Shown: positions 1-6,924 of the stretch, in pieces
How positions within the stretch are numbered: the stretch's first letter is position 1
Layout: each line of letters opens with the position of its first letter
Assembly: GCA_964481255.1 (NCBI GenBank)
Contig: CAYZTZ010000005.1
Span: 5,122 to 69,121, forward strand
Direction: 5' to 3'
Length of the DNA stretch: 64,000 bases
From: UBA6911 sp964481255
Lineage (GTDB): Bacteria > Acidobacteriota > UBA6911
Made by a program: the position numbers and the translations under genes
Notes under the pieces: model-generated
Seen by the model: only the letters and a program-made list of their open reading frames with translations
What the model was told of the DNA's origin: nothing
Databases searched by the model: none

Positions 1-249
1 AGAGGCAATTGTTAATCTGGATGACAGCCCGGTTCAGCAATAGAGCTTAAATCCCGAACTCATAATATCGTCCTTTAAGAAATCTGATCCAATTCTTGGT
101 TTCCCTCAGGCCGTTTGCAGTGACACGCGATTACAGGCTCTAAAGTTAAAGAATTCCCGAGAGCTTACACAAGAGGACCTTACCGGAAATCCAGGGGCAA
201 ACCCGAGAAAGGGACCGATGGGCAGCCGATTGGACAAAACCGCCGCTTG

Positions 250-330
250 TTTTTCCTGTCGGCCGTGCGACGGGCGGAGGCAGCCGGTTATGACGGCGTT
301 CAACTTCATGCCGCCCGGGGTACGCTCTTC
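250..330 (+). pseudogene. remnant of an old-yellow-enzyme family NADH:flavin oxidoreductase
   Basis: In one frame the translation contains AGYDGVQLHAARG preceded by a helix-like VRRAEA. This matches the conserved A-G-(F/Y)-D-G-V-(E/Q)-L-H segment of OYE-type flavin oxidoreductases, where the His takes part in substrate binding. Only about 27 residues are recognisable. The upstream frame is closed, and the sequence runs into a dispersed repeat at 333. I read this as a relic. A chance match is possible because the segment is short. Confidence 0.4.
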
Positions 331-332
331 AA

Positions 333-357
333 CATCCGGAGTTCGACATTCTGCGGT
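333..357. repeat. dispersed 25-bp repeat, copy A
   Basis: This copy is identical in 24 of 25 bases to 5839-5863, sharing the core GTTCGACATTCTGCGG. A diverged third copy lies at 27647-27669. All three lie between genes. Confidence 0.6.
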
Positions 358-438
358 CGGGGAGCGACTCTCCTGAACGCATTCGCGATGCGATGCATCG
401 CGCAGGAATCCGGGTATCTTCTGCGCCCCCGGCCTCTA

Positions 439-1521
439 TCAATCGGCCCGGCGCATGAGGCGCAAAGCCCAGAGCATCGCGTGAACCATGCTGTCGGGCC
501 GCGCAACCCCCTTCCCCGCGATATCGAAAGCCGTGCCGTGGTCCACGGAGGTGCGGATAAAAGGGAGCCCCAGCGTCACGTTGACCGCTTCGCCGAAACC
601 CATCAATTTGATCGGCGCCAGGCCCTGATCGTGATACATGGCCAGGATGACATCGAACTCGCCGTTGCCGGCTCTCCAGAACAGGGTGTCTGCGGGAAGC
701 GGCCCCTCGATCGCCGCGTCCGGGAAATCGGCGCGGGCCCTCCGAAGGCCTGGTTCCATGCATTCCGTCTCCTCGGCGCCGAGGATCCCAGATTCCCCCG
801 CGTGCGGGTTGATCCCCGCGACCGCCACTCTCGAGCAGGGCAGACCCAGGCGCGGGAATTCCGTCAGGATGATGCGGAGTTTCCCATAGATCAGTTCGGG
901 CGTGATGCTTTGCGCAACGGCGCGCAGAGGGATATGGATGGTCGCGAGCACCACTCTGAGCCGCTCCGTCAGAAAGCCCATGGCGAATTCCGAAACGCCC
1001 GAAAGATGGGCGAGGAATTCGGTGTGGCCCGGATAGGGGTAGCCCGCCTCTTGAAGGAATTTCTTGCTGATGGGCGCCGTGACCATCGCGTCGAGGCATC
1101 CTCTGGCACAGGCGGCGGCGCACTGCAATATATTCCGGGCGGCCGCGGAGCCCGTCGCCGCCGAACCCCTCCCGGCCGGCGCAGGCGCGGCGGGGATGTC
1201 GACGATGCCGAATTCCGGCAGATCCTCCCCCTTTTCAAGCGCTTCGGCGGGAATTCGGTGAAAATCGAACGGTATTCCGAGGTCCCGCGCCCTGGATTCG
1301 AGAATGTCCCAGCCGCCGAAAAGAATTTTACGGCACGATCCCGACAGACGAGGGTCACGGGCGGCACGCAGGGATATTTCCGGGCCGATGCCGGCCGGAT
1401 CCCCCGTTGTGATTCCCAGCCTGGGTGGAATGGTTCGAAGGGAGTTTGGCAAGATTGGCGACGTCCGCCGACAGCCGGGTAGGCGTCCGTTCGTTGCGCG
1501 CGACGCCCCCCTGCCCGGCAT
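439..1521 (-). CDS. pdxA: 4-hydroxythreonine-4-phosphate dehydrogenase
   Basis: PdxA carries out the NAD-dependent oxidation of 4-phosphohydroxy-L-threonine in vitamin B6 (pyridoxal phosphate) synthesis in the cytoplasm. The 360-residue product shows the family motifs in order: ITTGDPAGIGPE near the N-terminus, GHTEFLA, NPHAGE, YHDQGLAPIK and DHGTAFDIAGKG. The three motif histidines (in GHTE, YHDQ and DHGT) are the expected metal ligands. The chosen ATG is preceded by AAGGA about nine bases upstream, 14 bases after the hfq-like stop, so the two genes probably form an operon. The product is about 30 residues longer than usual at the N-terminus; an in-frame TTG just before the first motif is an alternative start. 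Confidence 0.95.
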   Translation of the reverse strand: MPGRGASRATNGRLPGCRRTSPILPNSLRTIPPRLGITTGDPAGIGPEISLRAARDPRLSGSCRKILFGGWDILESRARDLGIPFDFHRIPAEALEKGEDLPEFGIVDIPAAPAPAGRGSAATGSAAARNILQCAAACARGCLDAMVTAPISKKFLQEAGYPYPGHTEFLAHLSGVSEFAMGFLTERLRVVLATIHIPLRAVAQSITPELIYGKLRIILTEFPRLGLPCSRVAVAGINPHAGESGILGAEETECMEPGLRRARADFPDAAIEGPLPADTLFWRAGNGEFDVILAMYHDQGLAPIKLMGFGEAVNVTLGLPFIRTSVDHGTAFDIAGKGVARPDSMVHAMLWALRLMRRAD

Positions 1522-1535
1522 GCCGGGAATTCCTT

Positions 1536-1871
1536 TTATTCCATTTGCTCCAGATCCACCTCATCCGGCTCCTGATCCTCGTTCTGCTTGTACATATACT
1601 TGATCACGTGTTTCAGGATGAGAAGATTGGGTGCGTCGCTTCGATGCACCTTTATGCAGTTCTTGTCATACCACTCGATGACGCCCCGAATTTCCTCGCC
1701 GTCGATGAGTTTTACGATCATCGGGGTCTTCGCGGCCATCTGCTTGATATAGTAGTAATTTTCAGCGTTGGTCACTTCCGGCGGCACGCGTTTTCGAGGC
1801 ATCGGAGCATAACGGGGCATCTGATCCTTGATTTCAGACAAACTTGGACGAATTAGTTTTCGGTTCACCAT
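1536..1871 (-). CDS. hfq: Hfq-like Sm-domain RNA chaperone with extended N-terminus
   Basis: Likely an RNA-binding Sm-fold protein that works in post-transcriptional control. In the 111-residue product, residues from about 50 to 95 read as an Sm1/Sm2 pair: strands around VKLIDGEEIRGVIEWYD, then CIKVHRSDAPNLLI, then KHVIKYMYK, which replaces the KHAIS-type Sm2 signature of enterobacterial Hfq. An unusual basic N-terminal arm of about 45 residues (NRKLIRP..) precedes it, and the C-terminus is acidic. This architecture fits my recollection of acidobacterial Hfq. The start has GGAGG seven bases upstream, inside a small hairpin. It is probably cotranscribed with pdxA. Confidence 0.8.
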   Translation of the reverse strand: MVNRKLIRPSLSEIKDQMPRYAPMPRKRVPPEVTNAENYYYIKQMAAKTPMIVKLIDGEEIRGVIEWYDKNCIKVHRSDAPNLLILKHVIKYMYKQNEDQEPDEVDLEQME

Positions 1872-1878
1872 TTATAGT

Positions 1879-1892
1879 CCTCCAAGGGGAGG
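1879..1892 (-). promoter_or_regulatory. hairpin covering the Shine-Dalgarno of the hfq-like gene
   Basis: On the minus strand CCTCC, a CCTT loop and GGAGG form a perfect 5-bp GC-rich stem. Its 3' arm is the ribosome-binding site of the Hfq-like gene. Such a hairpin could hold down translation. This is read directly from sequence; the regulatory effect is inference. Confidence 0.4.
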
Positions 1893-2003
1893 TGACAAAC
1901 CGGCTGGGCCGATCCTGCGAAAATGATCCCTTTTCAAAAGCACTTAGGAATTAATGAGATCGGTAGGCCGATGCAAGCTTTATTATAAACCGGTGTTGTT
2001 TTT

Positions 2004-2032
2004 TTGACAAGAAAAAAGTAATCCGCTAGATT
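2004..2032 (+). promoter_or_regulatory. sigma70-type promoter of the TPR gene
   Basis: A perfect -35 box TTGACA (2004-2009) is followed by a 17-base spacer and TAGATT (2027-2032). Transcription would begin at about 2039, where the annotated GTG start lies, so the mRNA would be nearly leaderless. Confidence 0.55.
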
Positions 2033-2038
2033 GTTCAT

Positions 2039-2509
2039 GTGTCTGTTCAAGTCCGCGAATCCGATACGCCGACGGCAAAAAGGGCCCTTCTCTGCCTTGC
2101 CGGCCTGGTTGTTTTCCTTCCGCCCCTGAGTCTCGAATCCTTCCCTCAATCCGGCCCGTCCCGAAAGCCCGCGCTTATCCGGGACACGGCCGCGGCGGAG
2201 GAAAAGGAAGAGGCCGAGGCCGAGCCGACGAAGGAATACAACCCCATGCTGGCCGAGCAAAATATCTCTATCGGAAACTTCTACCTGAAACGGAAGAACT
2301 ATGGCGCGGCGATCCAGAGATTTATTTCGGCATTGGAATACCAGCCGGATTCCGTCCCGGCCTGGGAAGCTTTAGCCCGTACTTACGAGAAGAGCGGGGA
2401 TCGCGCCAAGGCCATCCAGACCTACCGGGATTTTATAGAAAAAAACCCGGACTCGCCGAAATCGGCCCAATTCCGCGCCAGGCTGGCCAAGCTGGAAAAG
2501 AAGCCCTGA
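2039..2509 (+). CDS. exported TPR-repeat protein, function unknown
   Basis: A 156-residue protein. An N-terminal basic stretch and hydrophobic segment (about residues 14-32, ALLCLAGLVVFLPPL) look like a signal peptide. A charged Glu/Ala-rich linker follows, then two tetratricopeptide-like helix pairs from about residue 75 (SIGNFYLKRKNYGAAIQRF, ALARTYEKSGDRAKAI). Such small periplasmic TPR proteins usually mediate protein contacts, for instance in outer-membrane assembly (BamD-like), but nothing here fixes a partner. The GTG start is chosen because it includes the signal segment. It converges on holB, whose stop is 18 bases away. Confidence 0.7.
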   Translation: MSVQVRESDTPTAKRALLCLAGLVVFLPPLSLESFPQSGPSRKPALIRDTAAAEEKEEAEAEPTKEYNPMLAEQNISIGNFYLKRKNYGAAIQRFISALEYQPDSVPAWEALARTYEKSGDRAKAIQTYRDFIEKNPDSPKSAQFRARLAKLEKKP

Positions 2510-2527
2510 AGCAAGCGTCCGCCGCCT

Positions 2528-3631
2528 TCACGGACGCAGCGTCCCGGATTCGCCGGGAGAACCCCTGGTCAGGGCAATGAAAACGGCCTCCAGCGCCAGC
2601 TGACGGTTCACATTGACCCGCAGATCGTTCCTGAGTTTCGCAAAAGCCTCGATCGCGGCGACCACCGTCGACCGAGGCACGGCGCGGGCCAGCGGCTTCA
2701 GTTCGTCTGCGAGATCCCTCTGCCCGACGCGCCCGGGCCATATGGCGGCATAGTAGATATCCTGCAGGAGCGCCGTCGCGGCCTCCAGCCAGGCTTGAAA
2801 GATCTGCTTCTCTTTTGTCGCCCGCGCGATCAGGGCGCTCGCATCCGAAAAGCTTCCGCGCCTGAAGATCAGGCTCATGAACCGAAGAGCCTGTTGCCGA
2901 ATCTCCCGGTACTGCTGCGTGTTGAGATCAAGGGCGGCCGCGAGGCTTCCCCCGCTGAGGGCGGCCGCGAGACGCGCTTCCTCCGGCGCGCGACCCTCAT
3001 AGTCCACGAGATACCTCTCAATCTGATCCTGGGGGATTCCGCCGAACTGCAGTATTCGCGAGCGCGAACGGATCGTCTCCAGCAACATGTACGGGTTCGT
3101 GGTCACAAGGACGAGGACCGTGCGGCTGGGCGGCTCCTCCAGGGTCTTGAGCAGGCTGTTATGCGCCTCGATTTTCATCTGTTCCGCGGGATCGAAAATC
3201 ACCACGCGGCAGCGCGCTTCAAGAGGCTGGAAGGCGATTTCATTAATAAGGTCCCGGACCTGTTCGATGCTGATGGTCGTTTTTTCGGGCTCGACGAGCC
3301 GGATGTCCGGATGGCGCTTCGCCCTGGCCCTGCAGTTCGCGCAGTCGCCGCAAAATCCTTCGCCTTTCAAAGACAGGCATTCCAGGTGCCGTCCCTCGAT
3401 CATCGCCAGGATTCTCCTGCAGGCGGAGCACCTGCCGCAGGCCTCGCCCTGAACGGGAGAAAGGCAGTTCAGGGATTGGGCGACGAGGAGCGCCAGAGTG
3501 CATTTGCCGACTCCCGCGGGTCCCGCGAAAATCATGGCGTGGGGAAGACGGTCCCTCTCCATGGCGCGCTTCAGTATTTCCACCACGCGCGCGTTGCCCA
3601 AAAAGGTTCTCAGGCTCAGGGGAGTTTTCAT
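2528..3631 (-). CDS. holB: DNA polymerase III delta-prime subunit
   Basis: Part of the clamp-loader complex that places the sliding clamp on DNA. The 367-residue product has a P-loop GPAGVGKC (37-44), a Walker-B region (VVIFDPAEQM) with altered acids as expected for delta-prime, and the conserved NSLLKTLEEPP segment. Unusually, the zinc module is present twice with identical spacing: C56-x8-C65-x2-C68-x2-C71 and C85-x8-C94-x2-C97-x2-C100. The E. coli protein has one such module. The ATG at 3631 is preferred over an upstream extension that would run through tmk. It starts four bases after the tmk stop, as a tmk-holB operon. Confidence 0.9.
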   Translation of the reverse strand: MKTPLSLRTFLGNARVVEILKRAMERDRLPHAMIFAGPAGVGKCTLALLVAQSLNCLSPVQGEACGRCSACRRILAMIEGRHLECLSLKGEGFCGDCANCRARAKRHPDIRLVEPEKTTISIEQVRDLINEIAFQPLEARCRVVIFDPAEQMKIEAHNSLLKTLEEPPSRTVLVLVTTNPYMLLETIRSRSRILQFGGIPQDQIERYLVDYEGRAPEEARLAAALSGGSLAAALDLNTQQYREIRQQALRFMSLIFRRGSFSDASALIARATKEKQIFQAWLEAATALLQDIYYAAIWPGRVGQRDLADELKPLARAVPRSTVVAAIEAFAKLRNDLRVNVNRQLALEAVFIALTRGSPGESGTLRP

Positions 3632-3635
3632 TCGG

Positions 3636-4274
3636 TCAGCGATGCCTCGCGATCCATTCGTCGAGCAGAAGCGCGATTCCTGAAAAAACCTCGTCCGGCG
3701 TTCCGGAAGCGCCGATGACGTGGATCCTCGCCGGATAGCGTGAAGCGAGCGCCAGATAGGCTTCCCGGACTCTGCGGTGAAACGCGATATCCTCCGCTTC
3801 AAATCTCCCTTCGGCGGCGGCCGACGGGCTGGCCGCGTTGCGCCGGCGCGCCCTTGAAAGACCCTCCGCGGGGTCCAGATCCAGAAGCACGGTCTTATCC
3901 GGTTCGATGATGCCCAGCAGCCGTCTCAGCTCCTCGACCTCGACTTCCGGGATTCCCCGCGCAGCCCCCTGGTAGGCCCTCGTCGCGTCCTGATAGCGAT
4001 CCGAAAGCACCCATTGACCGCGTCCCAGGGCGGGTTCGATCACTTCCTTCAAATGTTGATATCTGTCTGCAAGATACAGGAGCAGTTCGCACCGCGGCTG
4101 CCTCGGGACCCCGTCGGACGCAAGCAGGACTCGGCGGAGCGCGCGGCCGAATTCCGTGCCGCCGGGCTCCCTGGTGGCGACGCAGTCGATACCCCTCGCC
4201 CGCAGATAGTCGACGGAGCGCCCCAGCTGCAGGCTTTTACCCGATCCCTCCACTCCCTCAAACGTTATAAACAC
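3636..4274 (-). CDS. tmk: thymidylate kinase
   Basis: Phosphorylates dTMP to dTDP with ATP in dTTP synthesis. The 212-residue product begins with the P-loop FEGVEGSGKS (6-14), followed by TREPGGTEFG, LLLYLADRYQH, the DRYQDATRAYQG substrate loop, and an arginine-rich LID (RARRRN). Length and motif order are normal for the family. It is followed by holB with a four-base gap; this pairing is common in bacteria and supports both calls. Confidence 0.95.
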   Translation of the reverse strand: MFITFEGVEGSGKSLQLGRSVDYLRARGIDCVATREPGGTEFGRALRRVLLASDGVPRQPRCELLLYLADRYQHLKEVIEPALGRGQWVLSDRYQDATRAYQGAARGIPEVEVEELRRLLGIIEPDKTVLLDLDPAEGLSRARRRNAASPSAAAEGRFEAEDIAFHRRVREAYLALASRYPARIHVIGASGTPDEVFSGIALLLDEWIARHR

Positions 4275-4460
4275 CGAGGATCCTTGCCAGCTTTACAGAA
4301 GGCCGTTAGAATTGCAGTGAATTCGCGCCATGGAGCCGGCTCGGTCCCATAGCATATTCCAGAGTAGCAAAGGGACATCGGCAACTCAACGCGAATCATC
4401 GCGGTTTCCGCAAAATCCGGACTCGCGATTGCACGATGCCAACCGGGAGATTTCCGCCCC

Positions 4461-5162
4461 GTGGACGATATCGCCGTAAACATCCGGGAGGTCCGGGAAA
4501 GAATGGCGAAGGCCGCGGCCGCATGCGGCCGCGACCCGCAGGAGATCACCCTGCTCCCAGTATCCAAGACGTTCCCCGTGGAATCCATTTCAAGGGCGGT
4601 TGCGGCCGGGATCCGTCAGTTCGGAGAAAACCGGGTCCAGGAAGCCGAAGCCAAAATTCTCCATTTCAGGGGCGTCGACGATCTGGAGTGGCACCTGGTC
4701 GGACACCTGCAATCCAATAAGACACGCCGCGCCGCCGAGCTGTTCGACGTGATTCACTCCATCGACAGCGCCAGAGTGGCCGTCCGGCTCGATCAGGCCG
4801 CGAAGGAAAACAGGAAGATCCTTTCCGTCCTGCTGCAGGTCGACCTGGGGTCGGAGGAGACCAAATTCGGCGTACCGCCCGACAAGATCCGGGACCTGGT
4901 CGACGCGGTGTCGGGTCTGAAGCAACTGCGTCTCGACGGACTGATGACAATCCCTCCGTTTTTCGAAAACCCGCAGGAGACACGCCCCTATTTCGCCCGG
5001 TTGCGCCGACTGAGCGAGTCCCTGGAGAGCGAGAGGCCCCGCTGCCTCGGGCGGCGGCATCTGTCGATGGGCATGAGCCATGATTTCGAGGCGGCCATCA
5101 TGGAGGGGGCGACGATAATCAGGGTCGGCACGGCGATTTTCGGGGCGCGTCGGTATGCCTGA
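4461..5162 (+). CDS. yggS: YggS-type pyridoxal-phosphate homeostasis protein
   Basis: PLP-binding protein with an alanine-racemase-like TIM barrel that buffers PLP and affects amino-acid balance. The 233-residue product shows LLPVSKTFP with the PLP lysine at about residue 36, FGENRVQEA, WHLVGHLQSNK, LRLDGLMTIPP and the C-terminal LSMGMSHDFEAAI/GTAIFG motif. Translation starts at GTG; no nearer ATG preserves the N-terminal helix. It overlaps the next gene by eight bases, so the two are probably translationally coupled. Confidence 0.93.
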   Translation: MDDIAVNIREVRERMAKAAAACGRDPQEITLLPVSKTFPVESISRAVAAGIRQFGENRVQEAEAKILHFRGVDDLEWHLVGHLQSNKTRRAAELFDVIHSIDSARVAVRLDQAAKENRKILSVLLQVDLGSEETKFGVPPDKIRDLVDAVSGLKQLRLDGLMTIPPFFENPQETRPYFARLRRLSESLESERPRCLGRRHLSMGMSHDFEAAIMEGATIIRVGTAIFGARRYA

Positions 5163-5457
5163 AACGCAATTGCAGGTGCGGGAGACAGCGGAGGGGCTGG
5201 AAGTCCGCGTCCATGTCCAGCCACGCGCCGGCCGGCGCGGGATCGCGGGCGTATTCAACGGCGCGCTCAAAGTCAAGGTGACCGCGCCGCCCGTGGACGA
5301 CGCCGCAAACCGCGCGGTTGTGGAGCTTTTTGCGGATCTGCTGGGCATTCCCAAATCCGCCTGCAGGATTCTCTATGGGGAAAAATCACGGGATAAAACT
5401 CTGCTTATCCGCGGCATTTCCATTCAGGATTTTCTCAAGCGAACCCATGCCCTGTGA
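5155..5457 (+). CDS. yggU: YggU/DUF167 family protein
   Basis: A 100-residue protein matching the DUF167 family: VHVQPRAGRRGIAG, a central LKVKVTAPPVDDAANRA, and a C-terminal GEKSRDKTLLI strand. The biochemical role of the family is not established. Here it overlaps yggS by eight bases, a frequent neighbourhood for this family. Length is typical. Confidence 0.9.
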   Translation: MPETQLQVRETAEGLEVRVHVQPRAGRRGIAGVFNGALKVKVTAPPVDDAANRAVVELFADLLGIPKSACRILYGEKSRDKTLLIRGISIQDFLKRTHAL

Positions 5458-5957
5458 GATTTTGGTCCCGGGACTCGGAGATAGAGGCCGAATAAGCATG
5501 AGGGTATGTGGAAAACCTGTGAAAAAGCTGTGGAACGAGTACCCTTTATTTATTGCCGCAAAATGATTTAAAGCGCTTTTTCACAAGAGCCCCCGCCCTG
5601 TGGAAAACGTGCGTGGGAGGAGGCGTTGGTTTAACAGAAGCCGGAGTGCGTCTTCTCCCCCCGCTCTTACGCAACCGGGAAGAAAGGCACGCGAAGCACC
5701 CGGTCAAGGAGCTTCGCCCCCTGAAATCCCCGCAAAGTGCCGGGGCCCCGGAGCATCGGGTGGGTCCTGCAGGCTGGAAGATCTCAAATCCCCAATATTT
5801 TTCCCCCGGGTGAAAATGCCGCACCGTACGCACTTCGACATTCGGAGTTCGACATTCTGCGGTTCAGAAGGCTTATGAATCAAGAATAGCGCCGGACGCG
5901 GTCCCGCCTCCTTGAGTCGCCGGCAACCTCAAGGCAGGCGGCTTTGCCTGTGGACGC
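5458..5957. other. 500-bp intergenic region between convergent genes
   Basis: No gene is supported. The region contains a second copy of the dispersed repeat (5839-5863), an AT-rich patch around 5543-5580, and three TGTGGAA sites (5507, 5529, 5599). Two of these read TGTGGAAAA, whose complement TTTTCCACA fits the relaxed DnaA-box pattern. Confidence 0.5.
5839..5863. repeat. dispersed 25-bp repeat, copy B
   Basis: Differs from copy A (333-357) at one base in 25. It lies in the gap between yggU and the PP2C gene. Confidence 0.6.
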
Positions 5958-6689
5958 CTAATCCGGAAGCAGGCGGACCACGACGACGGTCACGTTGTCC
6001 GGCCCGCCGCCGGAGTTCGCCGCCGAAACGAGCATGTCGCTTATATCCTGAGGGCTTTGGGTCTTGATCGAAAGTATTTCCAGAATCTCACGGTCGGTGA
6101 GGACGTCGGTCAGACCGTCCGAGCAGACGAGGTAAATGTCCCCTTCCTTCGCGTCGCCGGCCTGCAGGTCCGCCTCCACTTCGGAGTGGGTGCCGATGGA
6201 ACGGGTAATCAGATTCTTTTGCGGATGCCGGGAGATATCGTCCTTCGAAATAACGCCGCTTTCGAACAGCGGCCAGACAAGGGAATGATCCTGCGTCAGC
6301 TGGCGAAGGACCCCGTCCCTGAGGAGGTACGCCCGAGAATCCCCAACCTGGGCGACAAAGTAGCGCCCGCCGCGGAAAGCCAGCACGGTCAGCGTGCTGC
6401 CCATGCCGCGGCATTCGGGCTGCACCCTCTGTGTTTCAAAAACACGGGCGTTGGCCAGCTTCACCGCGATCTGCAGGAGGGCGTCCATCTCGTCGTGGTT
6501 CCCGGCGCCGCCCGACACCACTTCCTCCACGGTCGAGGCGGTGATTCTGCTCGCGATTTCCCCGGCGGCGTGTCCGCCCATTCCGTCGGCAACGATGAAA
6601 AAGCCTCCGGTGCCGTCGGCGACACAGGCGTCTTCGTTCGATGTCCGAACCCTTCCCTGATCGCTGCGAATTCCGTATTCGATACGCAC
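5958..6689 (-). CDS. PP2C-type serine/threonine protein phosphatase
   Basis: Metal-dependent phosphatase that would reverse Ser/Thr phosphorylation. The 243-residue product has all the PP2C landmarks: RTSNEDA (about 15-21), the metal-binding VADGMGGH (33-40), GMGSTLTVL, VGDSRAYLLR, TQDHS, VCSDGLTD and the terminal GGPDNVTVVVV. It is close in size to Stp/PrpC-type enzymes. No kinase gene is next to it. It is divergently transcribed from the coiled-coil envelope protein, 235 bp away. Confidence 0.93.
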   Translation of the reverse strand: MRIEYGIRSDQGRVRTSNEDACVADGTGGFFIVADGMGGHAAGEIASRITASTVEEVVSGGAGNHDEMDALLQIAVKLANARVFETQRVQPECRGMGSTLTVLAFRGGRYFVAQVGDSRAYLLRDGVLRQLTQDHSLVWPLFESGVISKDDISRHPQKNLITRSIGTHSEVEADLQAGDAKEGDIYLVCSDGLTDVLTDREILEILSIKTQSPQDISDMLVSAANSGGGPDNVTVVVVRLLPD

Positions 6690-6924
6690 TTTGCGGCTCC
6701 AAAACGCAATGGGGCTGGAATAAGCGTCCCGGGGCCGTCCTGGAAGGAAAAGAACCCCTCCCGGCCCCTAAGGACTGAATTATGTTACTCCGCCGCCTTC
6801 ATCTTCCAGACCATTAATTGTATTCCGTCGGCCCGGATCCTCCGCAGCGCCGGGCTTTGATATCCGGATGCAGCGGCTCCAGCCTATGTTATCATTTATG
6901 TTTTAGGTTCTTTCGAGGAAATTC

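Larger units (their letters stand above)
1..438. other. left-edge non-coding stretch
   Basis: No intact gene is seen before pdxA ends at 439. The stretch holds a short degraded flavin-oxidoreductase remnant (about 250-330) and one copy of a dispersed 25-bp repeat (333-357). The reading frames across it look like shadows or remnants. Confidence 0.5.
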
